Below are positions 9,216 through 19,952 of a DNA stretch of 64,000 nucleotides, in pieces. Below the pieces are notes generated by a model that did not search any database, was not told the origin of the DNA, and worked only from the letters and a program-made list of their open reading frames with translations. The DNA is from JAJEAD01 sp964420925 (lineage in GTDB: Bacteria > Pseudomonadota > Gammaproteobacteria > HK1), in contig CAYQVB010000145.1 of NCBI GenBank assembly GCA_964420925.1, forward strand, positions 1 through 64,000, read 5' to 3'. The position numbers were made by a program, and so were the translations under genes. How positions within the stretch are numbered: position 1 is the stretch's first letter; every line of letters begins with the position of its first letter.

Positions 9216-9241
9216 TGACATCTCTCCTGGTGCGGTACCGC

Positions 9242-10390
9242 TCAGGCGAGGGCGCGCGGCACCAGCCCACCCATGGACGCGGCAAGCGACTCATCGTCCC
9301 CGCGCTCACCGTCCCGGGGCGCCGGGACCGGCGTGTCGTGCGCGTAGTCGGGCTCCTTCTGCTGGCGTTTCCACGTCTCGCGCATCTCCCTCCAGGCGCC
9401 AATCAGCGTGCGCGGTGCCGGCATGTCATGGGCGACGGCCCGATGCAGCTTCTCGAGGTTGTAGCACGGTACCGCGCCGTACATGTGGTGCTCCACGTGC
9501 CAGTTCATGTGCCAGAACAGGAACTGCGTCACCGGATCAAGAGTAATGGTCCGGGCGCACTTCCGAAAGTCCGCGACGTTGCTTCGCAGGCCGCAGTGCT
9601 GCGTCACGCCGACGAAATAGCGGAGCCAGCCCGCGAAGAATATCGAGCCCGACACGAGAAGGGCCAGAATCGCTTCCCCGATGCCGACGAAGAAGAGGAT
9701 CGAGACGGCGTGCCCGAGCAGCACGAGCCGCGCCCAGCGTACTGCCTTCATGCGCTCGTCGGGGTACCCCTCGTAGAGCTCCGGCCCCCAGTGGTTGAAC
9801 GGCGCGTCGAAGCGGTCGAGCGCGATCCGGACGAAGTTCCTCAGCACGGGAATCAGTCCCCGCGAGTGGTATCCGCCGGTGACGTTCACCGTGAAGAGCT
9901 GCAGCAGGTAAAGCGGCCGCAGCGACGGATGCTCCGGCATCACCTTCTCCCGGTCCCCTTCCTCGAAGAGCGTAAAGCGGTGGTGATGGGTGTGGCTGAA
10001 CCGGTAGATCTCGAAGTTCAGCCAGCCGAGGAAGGAGAAGACCCGCAGGAAGGGCTCGTTGAGCCACTTCGTCCTGAACACGGTGGTGTGGCAGAGCTCG
10101 TGATGGGGGGCGGTGAAGAACGCCGCGACGGTGCCGTGCAGGAACAGGAACAGGCAGAAGGCCCACCAGATCTCGAGGGAGAAGAAATACCAGGCGAGGC
10201 CGCCCGTGGTGGTCCAGATCACGAGGTGTCCCGACGCCTGGAGCATGCCCCGCACATCGCTGGGCTCGGCGAGCTTGCGGAGCGTTTTCCGATCGATGGG
10301 GCACCGGTACCAAGCGATCCGCCCATGCTTGCGGACCTCGGCCAGCGCCGGCAGATCGCCGCGCGCGATGCTCTGGGCGCTGGCGTTCAT
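9242..10390 (-). CDS. Membrane fatty acid desaturase family protein
   Basis: A 382-residue integral membrane di-iron desaturase. The three histidine boxes are HHELCH (about residue 96), HTHHH (about 133) and HVEHH (about 301), the standard layout for acyl-lipid or acyl-CoA desaturases and related hydroxylases/ketolases. Four hydrophobic segments are placed as in the family. The last 30 residues are hydrophilic. It sits between xylulokinase and PhyH genes on the minus strand. The family covers fatty acid, sphingolipid and carotenoid substrates, and the sequence alone does not choose between them. Confidence 0.9.
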   Translation of the reverse strand: MNASAQSIARGDLPALAEVRKHGRIAWYRCPIDRKTLRKLAEPSDVRGMLQASGHLVIWTTTGGLAWYFFSLEIWWAFCLFLFLHGTVAAFFTAPHHELCHTTVFRTKWLNEPFLRVFSFLGWLNFEIYRFSHTHHHRFTLFEEGDREKVMPEHPSLRPLYLLQLFTVNVTGGYHSRGLIPVLRNFVRIALDRFDAPFNHWGPELYEGYPDERMKAVRWARLVLLGHAVSILFFVGIGEAILALLVSGSIFFAGWLRYFVGVTQHCGLRSNVADFRKCARTITLDPVTQFLFWHMNWHVEHHMYGAVPCYNLEKLHRAVAHDMPAPRTLIGAWREMRETWKRQQKEPDYAHDTPVPAPRDGERGDDESLAASMGGLVPRALA

Positions 10391-10522
10391 CCCCTCTCCC
10401 GAGTGCCGGAAACCTCGAAGATTCTGCCGGGCGACTGGTTTCGGGGCAAGGCTCGCGCCCGGAATGTGTCGCCGGCGAGGTCCGTTTTCCTCCCGATCAA
10501 TCCATGTCGCACCCGATCGCCG

Positions 10523-11998
10523 TCAAAGCACAAGTCGGCGTGCGAACTCCGCTTTCAGCGTCGCGTAGAGGCGGCGGAAGACGAGCCGCCGGCGGCCGCA
10601 GGCGTCCACGAGGCCCGGCTCGGGATCGACGATGTGCGAGATCGGCGGGGGGGCGCAGACGAGGGACGGGTCCTCTCCGGTCACGGCGAGGCGTGCCAGC
10701 CGCGCCGCACCGAATGCGGGTCCCATCTCGGCACCGGCGGGGTAGGAAAGCGATCGCCCCAGCACCGATGCCAGGATGCGGCCCCAGTAGCGGCTCCGTG
10801 CACCGCCTCCGACCATCGAGATCGTATCGATTCGGGCTCCGGCCTCCAGCAGGGCGTCCTGCCCGTCGGCGAACGCGAAGGCGACACCCTCCAGCACGGC
10901 CCGCGCCAGTGCGCTGCGATCGACATCGTGGGTGAGGCCGAAGAACACCCCCGTTGCCCTCGGATCGTTGTGCGGCGTCCGCTCGCCCGAGAGGTAGGGG
11001 AGGAACACGAGGTCGCCGGGAAGGTCCCCGGCCGCTTCGACCTCTTCCAGGAGGGACGCCTCGTCGGCGGCGCCGGTGAGCGCCGTCACCCACCGCAGGC
11101 AGGAGGCGGCGCTCAGAATGACGCTCATCTGGTGCCAGGTGCCGGGGAGGCAATGACAGAACGCGTGCACCGCCTGCTCGGGATTCGGCGAAAACGCGGC
11201 GTTCGATACGAACAGGACGCCGGAGGTACCGAGCGACAGGAAGCCCGAACCCGGCACGACCGCGCCGATCCCGGCCGCCGCCGCGGCGTTGTCCCCGGCG
11301 CCGCCGGCAACCGGCACCCCGGCGGGCACGCCCCACTCGGCCGCGACGGCGGCCCGAAGCGCCCCGCCCGGCTCGCTTCCCTCGACGAGGCGTGGCATGT
11401 GGTCACGTGAAAGCCCGGTGGCCGCGAGCATGGCCTCGGACCAGTCGCGGGCCGCGACATCGAGCCACAATGTCCCGGAGGCGTCGGACATCTCGGAGAC
11501 GTGCTCGCCGGTCATGCGAAGGCGCAGGTAGTCCTTGGGCAGCAGCACCCGGGTCGTCTTCGCGAAGATCTCGGGTTCGTTTCCGGCCACCCAGCTAAGC
11601 TTGGGCGCCGTGAAGCCGGGCATGGCGAGGTTCCCGGTGATGCGTCGCGAGTCGGGTTCGCGTGCCTCCAGCTCGCCGCATTCTGCAAGCGAGCGCCCGT
11701 CGTTCCACAGGATGGCCGGGCGGAGCACGTGCTCGTGCGCATCCAGCAGCGTGGCGCCATGCATCTGCCCGGAGAGACCGATGCCCTTCACGGCCGCCAA
11801 TGCCGCCGGGTTCGCGCGGCGAATCGCGGCCACCGCGCGAGACGTCGCGCGCCACCAGTCCTCGGGATTCTGCTCGGACCACAGGGGCCGTGGGCGGCTT
11901 GCCTCCAGAGGCGCATTTCCGGCGGCTACGATTTCCTGCCGCTCGTCGGCTAGAACCACCTTGACGCCGGAGGTCCCCAGATCGATACCGAGAAACAT
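10523..11998 (-). CDS. xylB: Xylulokinase-like FGGY carbohydrate kinase
   Basis: A 491-residue FGGY-family kinase, the usual length for XylB, which phosphorylates D-xylulose to xylulose 5-phosphate with ATP. The N-terminus MFLGIDLGTSGVKVVLAD is the phosphate-1 motif, SGQMHGATLLD matches the xylulose-binding segment of XylB, and SLGTSGVLF and MVGGGARSRYWG are the phosphate-2 and adenosine regions. ATG starts directly at the first strand. No xylose isomerase or polyol dehydrogenase is seen nearby, so a different ketose or polyol is possible. It lies 129 bp after the GH32-like gene in the same minus-strand block. Confidence 0.9.
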   Translation of the reverse strand: MFLGIDLGTSGVKVVLADERQEIVAAGNAPLEASRPRPLWSEQNPEDWWRATSRAVAAIRRANPAALAAVKGIGLSGQMHGATLLDAHEHVLRPAILWNDGRSLAECGELEAREPDSRRITGNLAMPGFTAPKLSWVAGNEPEIFAKTTRVLLPKDYLRLRMTGEHVSEMSDASGTLWLDVAARDWSEAMLAATGLSRDHMPRLVEGSEPGGALRAAVAAEWGVPAGVPVAGGAGDNAAAAAGIGAVVPGSGFLSLGTSGVLFVSNAAFSPNPEQAVHAFCHCLPGTWHQMSVILSAASCLRWVTALTGAADEASLLEEVEAAGDLPGDLVFLPYLSGERTPHNDPRATGVFFGLTHDVDRSALARAVLEGVAFAFADGQDALLEAGARIDTISMVGGGARSRYWGRILASVLGRSLSYPAGAEMGPAFGAARLARLAVTGEDPSLVCAPPPISHIVDPEPGLVDACGRRRLVFRRLYATLKAEFARRLVL

Positions 11999-12127
11999 CC
12001 TTGCTCAACCTTCGCGGCCGGTCCGCTTCTTCGCCCCGCGCACAGACGATGGTGCTGACAAACGCGACGGAGGGGAAGCGCCGATTGATGCGAGGAAGAA
12101 CACGAGCGCAGCCCGTGGACGCTGCTT

Positions 12128-13819
12128 CTACTCGTAGATGTTTCTCATCTGCCAGCAATCGAGCGAGAGCAGCTCCGATTCCTGGCCCTGAGACCGCAGC
12201 GAGACTCCGGTGCTGCCCTCGCGTCCGGGATAGACCCGCGTCGCGACGCACTGCCTCTCGTTCACGAAGACTTCGACGACGCTCCGGTCGACGAATATGC
12301 GCAGGCGGACCGGCTCGTCGGGCTCGACGAACACCGGTGCGGACTCCGGTGGCCGCGACAGCGCATCGGGCAGCGTCGATGCGAAGGAGGTGTCGATCGT
12401 CACGACGCTCTCGTAGCGCACCGGGTTCGACAGAATGGTCGACATGGCCAGGTTGGAACGTACGTCGTCGGGGAAGGGTTCCCGGTACTTGTACCCTCTC
12501 TTGTTGAAGAAACAGATGCGCGTGCGTTCCTCCGCGTTCGCGGAGCGCAGGACATCGACCTCGAACATCGACGCGAGCTTCGGGTCGACTTCCACCTGCA
12601 ACTCGATCGCGTTGCCCTTGATGTCGTCGAGCACGATCTCCCGGTTCGCGGGCAGGACCGTCCGGCCGACGTGCCGGTGCTCGTACCTGAGGGATTCGAT
12701 GTCTCCGGCGGGCTCGATGTTCAGGTCGTACTTGTCGTGGAGCGTCAGGCGCCTCGGCAGGGTCAGGATCTGGTCCCAGGCGCGGGTCAACCGGGAAGAT
12801 TCGTCATCGCTCCCGGCGCTCCCGACCTCCGCTCCGAAGAAGCCGCTCAAGTAGTTGCTCATCGAACTGGTGGGCTTGCCCGCGTTCATGTTGAACAGAA
12901 CGATGACGCCGCCCTCCCCGTCGGGCGCCGCGGTCGGCGCGTGGACGCCGCCCGGGAATGCGGCGCCGAAGTTGAACAGACCGTGCGCATCGACCACGAA
13001 CTTGTCGCGTTTGCGGTCGTAGTCGCCGAGCCAGTACTGGCCGCCGCTCATGTGGCTGAAGAACACCAGGATGTGCCGATCGCCGATCGGCCAGAAATAC
13101 GGACACGCACCGTCATCCCCCAGCACGGTGAACCGGTCACCCTCGATGAAGGGGTGGAGGTACTCCCAGGCTTCCAGGTCCCGCGAGCGGAAGAGGTACT
13201 CGGTGGCGAGGTGCTTGCCGTCAGGTCGGTGGGGAATGATCCCTGCGGACAGCGCGTAGTACACGCCATCCGCGGACCAGATGCAGGGATCGAAGACCGC
13301 GTGGGGCAAGGGCGCTTCACCCTCGGTCCCGAACGGGATCACCGGGCGGCCCGTGAGCTTCTCCCAGTTCAGCAGCAGAGGATCGCGCGATACGGCCACC
13401 ATGTTGCCGACTCCGACGCCGTGGTAGATGGCGATGACCCGGTCCCTCTCGACGAGCGTGGTGCCGGAGTAGCACCGGTCCTCCGGCCCCGGATGGAGCG
13501 CATAGGGAAGGTCCCGCCAGTGGATCAGGTCGTCGCTGACCGCGTGGCCCCAGTGCTGCCGGTCATCGTCGGGCGGCTGCGCCTGGTAGAAGAGATGCCA
13601 GAGCCCCTGCCAGTGGCAAAGTCCGTTCGGGTCGTTGAGCGTATTCTCGGGATTGACGTAGTGATAGAGCGGGCGATGGGGGTCCGCCGCCTTCTCCCGT
13701 CGCGCCGCCTGCATCCGCAGCACGAGAGGATTCGCCTCGAGCTGCTTGTCCTGCTCCTCCCGCGTTTCGGCGAACGTGTACCTGGGAACCCGCGAGGACG
13801 GGAACTCTCTCTTTGCCAC
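12128..13819 (-). CDS. GH32-like glycoside hydrolase with altered catalytic motif
   Basis: A 563-residue protein with a five-bladed propeller and a C-terminal beta-sandwich of the GH32 type (FVDRSVVEVFVNE near the end). The nucleophile motif NDPNG is at residues 62-66. The RDP motif reads FDP (Asp about 177), and the ECP motif that normally carries the acid/base Glu reads GACPYFWP, with Ala at about 238. It is therefore a member of a GH32-like subgroup that probably does not hydrolyse fructans in the usual way. GTG at 13819 is chosen because GGAG sits eight bases upstream; an ATG at 13918 has none. No signal peptide, so it is probably cytoplasmic and may act on an imported sugar derivative passed to the adjoining kinase. 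Confidence 0.82.
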   Translation of the reverse strand: MAKREFPSSRVPRYTFAETREEQDKQLEANPLVLRMQAARREKAADPHRPLYHYVNPENTLNDPNGLCHWQGLWHLFYQAQPPDDDRQHWGHAVSDDLIHWRDLPYALHPGPEDRCYSGTTLVERDRVIAIYHGVGVGNMVAVSRDPLLLNWEKLTGRPVIPFGTEGEAPLPHAVFDPCIWSADGVYYALSAGIIPHRPDGKHLATEYLFRSRDLEAWEYLHPFIEGDRFTVLGDDGACPYFWPIGDRHILVFFSHMSGGQYWLGDYDRKRDKFVVDAHGLFNFGAAFPGGVHAPTAAPDGEGGVIVLFNMNAGKPTSSMSNYLSGFFGAEVGSAGSDDESSRLTRAWDQILTLPRRLTLHDKYDLNIEPAGDIESLRYEHRHVGRTVLPANREIVLDDIKGNAIELQVEVDPKLASMFEVDVLRSANAEERTRICFFNKRGYKYREPFPDDVRSNLAMSTILSNPVRYESVVTIDTSFASTLPDALSRPPESAPVFVEPDEPVRLRIFVDRSVVEVFVNERQCVATRVYPGREGSTGVSLRSQGQESELLSLDCWQMRNIYE

Positions 13820-13957
13820 TCTTTGCACTCCTTCGGTCCCGACGCGGACCCGCTCGGCTGACCCGACCAGTTCGCCGATTCTCGGCTGGGGGGAATCGGT
13901 GGAGTTCCGGGTTTGCATCGTTGCGAGGCGGTCGGGCGCGCCTCAGGAATCGGCGCC

Positions 13958-14791
13958 TTACTCGCCCGATTCCATGATGGCGATGGCCGCTTCCTCCTTC
14001 ATGGACGCCCACAAGCGCGCACACAGGTCGACGAACACCGGATCGGCTTCCGTGCTGTCCGTGCGGGGCCGCGCCAGAGAAACCGGAACGCTCTCCTTGA
14101 TCCGGGCCGGCCGCCGGCTCATGACCAGGACGCGGTCGGACAGGAACACCGCTTCGTCGATGCTGTGCGTCACCCAGATGATCGTCTTTTCCCTTCCCGC
14201 CTGCTTCTCCTTGTCCCAGATGTCCAGGACTTCCTCCTGCAGGATCTTCCTCGTCTGGGCATCGATGGCCGCCAGGGGCTCGTCCATCAGCAATATCTTC
14301 GGATTGTTGGCCAACAGCCGCGCGAGCGCGCATCTCTGCTTCATGCCGCCGGACAGCTCGTGCGGATACTTCGTCTCGAATCCCATGAGATGCACCAGCT
14401 CGATGAACTCCCTCGATATGCTGGCCCGCTCGTCCTTGTCGACGCCCCGCACCTTCAGACCGAACTCCACGTTCTCCACTACCGTCTTCCAGGGGAACAG
14501 GGCGTAGTCCTGAAAGAGCAGGCCGCGATCCGGGTCCGGCCCGTCGACGTTCCGCCCCTCGACCGACACCACGCCCTCATCGATCGAGTCGAGCCCCGCG
14601 ATGACCCTGAGCAGGGTCGACTTGCCGCATCCGCTGGGCCCCACGATCGAAACGAACTCTCCGGCGTGAATCTCGGCATCGACGCCATCGAGCGCCATGA
14701 CCACCTCGTCGCTCTTCGGCTTGGTGAAGGTCTTCTTTACGCCTTCTATCTGTATGTATTGCATCGTCATCTCGCCGGAACGTGCGTTCAT
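13958..14791 (-). CDS. ABC transporter ATP-binding protein, NitT/TauT type
   Basis: A 277-residue ATPase with Walker A GPSGCGKSTLL, the signature LSGGMKQR, Walker B ILLMDEPLAAID and the switch His in TIIWVTHSIDEAVFLSD. The pattern matches the SsuB/TauB/NrtD branch. The start is uncertain: ATG codons lie at 14791, 14770 and 14764, and GGGAGG directly abuts the first. It follows two permease genes after 34 bp and energises them. An 8-bp inverted repeat (13946-13953 / 13966-13973) spans its stop codon without a T-run. Confidence 0.92.
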   Translation of the reverse strand: MNARSGEMTMQYIQIEGVKKTFTKPKSDEVVMALDGVDAEIHAGEFVSIVGPSGCGKSTLLRVIAGLDSIDEGVVSVEGRNVDGPDPDRGLLFQDYALFPWKTVVENVEFGLKVRGVDKDERASISREFIELVHLMGFETKYPHELSGGMKQRCALARLLANNPKILLMDEPLAAIDAQTRKILQEEVLDIWDKEKQAGREKTIIWVTHSIDEAVFLSDRVLVMSRRPARIKESVPVSLARPRTDSTEADPVFVDLCARLWASMKEEAAIAIMESGE

Positions 14792-14825
14792 CCTCCCGCG
14801 GCAGTTTCCATTGTCGACCGAGAAA

Positions 14826-15632
14826 TCAATGAATCTTCAGTCCATATCGCCACGGCGACAGGCTGTTTTCCAGGAACTTGATCCCCGCGTTGAACAACAG
14901 TCCGCAGAAACACAGGATCACCATCATGAGAATCACGGTCTCGAAGCTGTATTGAAGCCTGCCGTGCATCAACAGGTAGCCGATGCCCTCGTTCTTGAAT
15001 ATCAGCTCGGCCGCGACGATGGCGGACCATGCGTATCCCAGTGAAATGTTCTGACCGGTGACGATCAGCGGGACGGCGCTCGGCAGCACGACCTCCCTGA
15101 ACAGCATCCAGCTATCGCGCTTCACGCCCAAGTTCAGCGCGGCATCGATCAGGTTCCGGTTGACTTCCCGCACCCCCGCTATCGTGTTGAAGAAGGTGGG
15201 GAAGAACGCGCCGAGGGTGATGATGAACACCGAGGACACCTCCCCCATTCCGAACCACATGATCGTAAGGGGGATCCAGGCCATGATGGGTATCGTTCGC
15301 CCGACGTGAATGACGACTTCACAGAAGTGCTCGGCCTTCCTGTACCAGCCCAGAAACAGTCCGAGCGGTATCGCAAGGGCCATGGCGAGGAGAAAGCCGA
15401 GCAGCACGCGTCGCATGCTGACGCCGACATGGAGGAACAACTCACCATCCAGGGTCATTTCCCAGAACTTGAGCCACACCGCCGCCGGACCCGGAAACAG
15501 CGTCTCCAGGAAGACCTCGCTGACATGCACCATCTGCCAGATGAGGACCAGCGCGGCAGGCAATACCATGGGGCGCAGCCATCTCCACAGGAATCGCTCC
15601 ATCACGCCGGGCTTGGCAGCGGTGGTGGTCAT
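14826..15632 (-). CDS. ABC transporter permease, NitT/TauT type (second)
   Basis: A 268-residue inner-membrane permease with about six helices and the EAA loop DAALNLGVKRDSWMLFREVVLPSAVP, typical of SsuC/TauC. ATG 15632 overlaps the stop of the upstream permease (ATGA, four bases), which fixes the start; the longer open frame upstream is a shadow of the neighbouring gene. The two permeases are clearly related paralogues and probably form a heterodimeric channel. The imported substrate is not evident from sequence; relatives carry sulfonates, nitrate, or pyrimidine precursors. Confidence 0.92.
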   Translation of the reverse strand: MTTTAAKPGVMERFLWRWLRPMVLPAALVLIWQMVHVSEVFLETLFPGPAAVWLKFWEMTLDGELFLHVGVSMRRVLLGFLLAMALAIPLGLFLGWYRKAEHFCEVVIHVGRTIPIMAWIPLTIMWFGMGEVSSVFIITLGAFFPTFFNTIAGVREVNRNLIDAALNLGVKRDSWMLFREVVLPSAVPLIVTGQNISLGYAWSAIVAAELIFKNEGIGYLLMHGRLQYSFETVILMMVILCFCGLLFNAGIKFLENSLSPWRYGLKIH

Positions 15633-16432
15633 CGCTGGTCCATCCCGGCCCGCCATCGGGTCAGGTACTTCTCCAGCAACTGGAGCAGGTAGTCGATGAG
15701 GAAGCCGCAGAGCCCGATGAGCAACATGGCGAGCACGACCCGTTCGGGAAAATGGAAGCGCCGGTTGGCCTCGATCATCCAGCCGAGGCCGTTCGACGCG
15801 GCCAGCATCTCCGCGGCCACGATACCGCCCCATGCATAGGTGAGGGCGATTCTCATGCCGGTCAGGATGTGGGGAACGGCGCTGGGGAACACCACCTCCT
15901 TGAACAGAAACCAACTGTTGCGCTTGACGCCGAGATTCAGAGCGGCGTCGACGAGATTCCGGTCGACGTCCTTCACTCCGGCAATCGAGTTGATGAGGGG
16001 CGAGAAGAACGCGTTCAACGCGACGATGAAGTAGCTCGCGGCATTTCCGATCCCGAACCACAGCAGCGCCAGCGGAATCCATGCGAGACCCGGAAGCTGA
16101 CGAAAAAAGGTGATCGTGGCCTCGGTGTACCGGTCGAGGGCCCGGTACCATCCGATGGCGAGGCCCAGCGGGACGGCGATGCCGACGCCGATGACGTATC
16201 CGACGGTGAATCGCTGAAAGCTGTTCAGGATGTGATAGAAGATTTCGCCGCTCGCGCTCAGCTCCCACAGTGCGATCGCCACGTCCTGCGGCGCGGGAAG
16301 CATGATCTCCGGGTACACCTCGGCGCGGTTGAGCGAGTACCAGATGACCACGATCAGCGCCGGCAGAATCGACCGGAACAGAACTGGATGCACTTTCTGC
16401 AAGAGGGGATGCCTCAGATCGGTTCGACGCAA
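15629..16432 (-). CDS. ABC transporter permease, NitT/TauT type (first)
   Basis: A 267-residue permease with about six membrane helices and the EAA loop DAALNLGVKRNSWFLFKEVVFPSAVP. It is a paralogue of the gene that follows it, with which it shares a four-base stop/start overlap. The start is uncertain: the frame opens with a TTG at 16432 and no ATG occurs before the first helix. The gene comes after the solute-binding protein gene, from which it is separated by 134 bp containing an intrinsic-terminator-like hairpin, so the permeases are probably expressed less than the binding protein. Confidence 0.9.
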   Translation of the reverse strand: MRRTDLRHPLLQKVHPVLFRSILPALIVVIWYSLNRAEVYPEIMLPAPQDVAIALWELSASGEIFYHILNSFQRFTVGYVIGVGIAVPLGLAIGWYRALDRYTEATITFFRQLPGLAWIPLALLWFGIGNAASYFIVALNAFFSPLINSIAGVKDVDRNLVDAALNLGVKRNSWFLFKEVVFPSAVPHILTGMRIALTYAWGGIVAAEMLAASNGLGWMIEANRRFHFPERVVLAMLLIGLCGFLIDYLLQLLEKYLTRWRAGMDQR

Positions 16433-16477
16433 TGCGCGACCGGCCGCAACCGGCGGGTTCTATTGATGCAATCAAAA

Positions 16478-16509
16478 GGGCATGGCCGAACGCGAGTTCG
16501 GCCATGCCC
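16478..16509 (-). terminator. Intrinsic terminator or attenuator after the binding-protein gene
   Basis: GGGCATGGCCGAAC (16478-16491) pairs perfectly with 16496-16509 around a GCGA loop, giving a 14-bp stem. On the minus strand it is followed by TTTTGATT. It lies 57 bp after the stop of the solute-binding protein gene and upstream of the first permease gene. This is the expected position for partial termination that keeps the binding protein in excess. Confidence 0.8.
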
Positions 16510-16566
16510 CGGCCATTCAGGCGTCAGAATGGTGTGTGATGTACACGCGCCGATGGCACGGGCACG

Positions 16567-17805
16567 TCAGGCAACGTCCTTCGCCTCCCACTCGTCCGTC
16601 ATCCACAGGGGATAGCCACGCACGTCGGCCACATCGGTCCTCGTCATTTCCTCGATGGAAGGATCCATGCCGGTCATTTCCCATGCCTTCTTGTCGAGTG
16701 GCCCCGTCACCGCGACGTACTCCTTGACCATGTCCCACGTGACGGGCCGGCGGATGCGCCCGGCGGCGTACAGCATCGGAGCACCGTTGACGACCGCCTT
16801 CAGGTCCCCTTCGGTGATCCAGGGCCAGATCCGGCGGCTCATGGTGATGGAGGCCGCGAACTGCTGCATTACCTCCTCTTTCGAAATGCCCCAGAAGCCT
16901 TTCCCCCATTCGTAGGCCAGGTTCTGTCCTTCCGGCCTGCTCTGGTCGGCTATCTTTGCCGCGTCGTGCGTGGCCAGCATGAACGCCACATACAGGTTCG
17001 GGTGCTCGTCGATCAGGTCCCGGCGATAGCTGTTGTATCCTCGATAGAGGATGAAGCCCTCCGGATACGCGCCTGCATTCTCGAAGAAGTCGACCTTCCC
17101 GTCCGCGCCGACACCACCTTTCCAGGCCGAGCCGGGCACGCCCTCGTTGTTGACGAGGAACTTGGCCACGCCCTTGTGCCTCATCATGAACGGAATGACG
17201 GCGTGGGACACGACGGCGTCCAAGCCCTTGGGAAACAGCATTGCCTCGCTGGGGCTCATGTCCACCATCTCGATCCCGAGCTCCTCCGGACCCTTTCCGA
17301 AGTTCGCGCGAAACAGCGCGTCGCAGAAGCCGTGCTGCCCGGAAGCCATGCGCAGCGCAATCCTTGCCTTCTTGTCGACCAGCTCCTCCAGGGTGCCGAT
17401 GGTGCTGTCGGGGCGAACCATCAGGGTGTTGCCGTAGCCGCCGTCTCCGGGAGAACCCAGGTACACGGGCAACTGGTTGGAAATGATGGTGGCGGCAGGT
17501 GACTCGCCGTGGTGGGTCCAGGCGAGCTCGCCCGCAAGGACCCCTTCCAGCGCGGCGACCCCGGTCTGAGCCTCGACGTGGTTGAGGGTGATTTCGTACC
17601 CGAACTCCGCAGCGCGCTTGACGAACAAGCCGTTCTGCAGATTGATGTGTTCCAGCAAATGGCCCGGATAGGTCGGAAAATAGGCGGTGGATATCGTCAT
17701 CTTCGTCTGGGCCGAAGCAATGTACGGGAACCCGATCGATCCTGCGCCGACCGCCAGTCCGGCGCTTCCCGTCTTCTTGAGAAAGTCCCTTCGCTTCAGG
17801 GTCAT
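16567..17805 (-). CDS. Tat-exported solute-binding protein of NitT/TauT ABC importer
   Basis: A 412-residue periplasmic binding protein with a twin-arginine signal: KRRDFLKKTG at residues 4-13, a hydrophobic stretch and cleavage expected near ASAQ (about 33). The body resembles SsuA/TauA/NMT1-type proteins. GGAGG lies about nine bases before the ATG at 17805. Tat export suggests folding or cofactor/ligand binding before export, as seen for some relatives. The ligand is unknown. It heads the long minus-strand block of transporter and oxidation genes and is followed by a terminator-like hairpin. Confidence 0.88.
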   Translation of the reverse strand: MTLKRRDFLKKTGSAGLAVGAGSIGFPYIASAQTKMTISTAYFPTYPGHLLEHINLQNGLFVKRAAEFGYEITLNHVEAQTGVAALEGVLAGELAWTHHGESPAATIISNQLPVYLGSPGDGGYGNTLMVRPDSTIGTLEELVDKKARIALRMASGQHGFCDALFRANFGKGPEELGIEMVDMSPSEAMLFPKGLDAVVSHAVIPFMMRHKGVAKFLVNNEGVPGSAWKGGVGADGKVDFFENAGAYPEGFILYRGYNSYRRDLIDEHPNLYVAFMLATHDAAKIADQSRPEGQNLAYEWGKGFWGISKEEVMQQFAASITMSRRIWPWITEGDLKAVVNGAPMLYAAGRIRRPVTWDMVKEYVAVTGPLDKKAWEMTGMDPSIEEMTRTDVADVRGYPLWMTDEWEAKDVA

Positions 17806-18400
17806 GTGTTCAAACCTCCCATGATGGTGACCGGCAGAACGTGGTCACGTTGCGGTTGCATTCGGCTTCCTCTCGGTGGAGGGCCGCGATCGGAAGAATT
17901 CTCGGTGAGAACCTTCACGGAGTCGGACCGGACGACTCATCCGGACGGAGATCCAATCGCCGTACCGGGTTGATCGTCCGTTGTCCGAGACAGAGCCAAT
18001 GGTGGCTCGACGCTGCGCCGTCCTGTCCGCGGGCAGGGCAAGGACGAAGCTCGAAACTCGTGGTGGGAACATCCTGCCGGAAGCGCGGTGCGAAATCTGG
18101 TAGGAGGTTCCATTTGCCGTGCGACTCGAGCCGTGCCGGCAATCATTGACGGATTCCGGGGATAGTGTCAACGGCGGAGAGAATCCGGACCAGCGGGCGG
18201 AGCAAAACCCGGAGTGGGCCAAGTTTTCAACAGAGCCCTCTGAAGCGCTGGCGTCGGCTCCTCGGCGCCCGGGCTGCCCCGGGAACCAGGTGCAGCGCCA
18301 CGCAACACCTCGCGCGCTGCCGTTCCCGCTGTCGGCAGAGGCGCGCTTGTTGCATGATCGCTCCGTCCGCGGCACCGGGGCTGCGCGCAAGGGAACGGGC
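17806..18400. other. Divergent intergenic region, binding-protein gene / boxB
   Basis: 595 bp separating the minus-strand transporter block from plus-strand boxB; both promoters should lie here. A spaced inverted repeat TTGAC (18146-18150) / GTCAA (18167-18171) is operator-like but short. Open frames that cross the region lack family similarity or good ribosome sites, so I call no gene. A longer in-frame extension of boxB upstream to 18119 is rejected for the same reason. Confidence 0.4.
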
Positions 18401-19822
<1,422 letters not shown>

Positions 19823-19952
19823 GTCCCTTCGCCGGCGCCGAGCGACAGTCGAGCACGAGCGCAGTCAGAGCGTATCGACTGGAGGCGATGCACCTTCTCG
19901 ACCGCTCGGCGGAGCATCGGAACGAGAACGTTCGTTCCGTGAGCCTTAAGCG

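Noticed and set aside
13946..13973. 8-bp inverted repeat across the stop codon of the NitT/TauT ATPase gene as a terminator
   Set aside because: The loop is 12 bases and no T-run follows on the minus strand; it also overlaps coding sequence.
18119..18400. In-frame N-terminal extension of BoxB
   Set aside because: The extension has no BoxB similarity, while the ATG at 18401 gives the usual N-terminus and family length.
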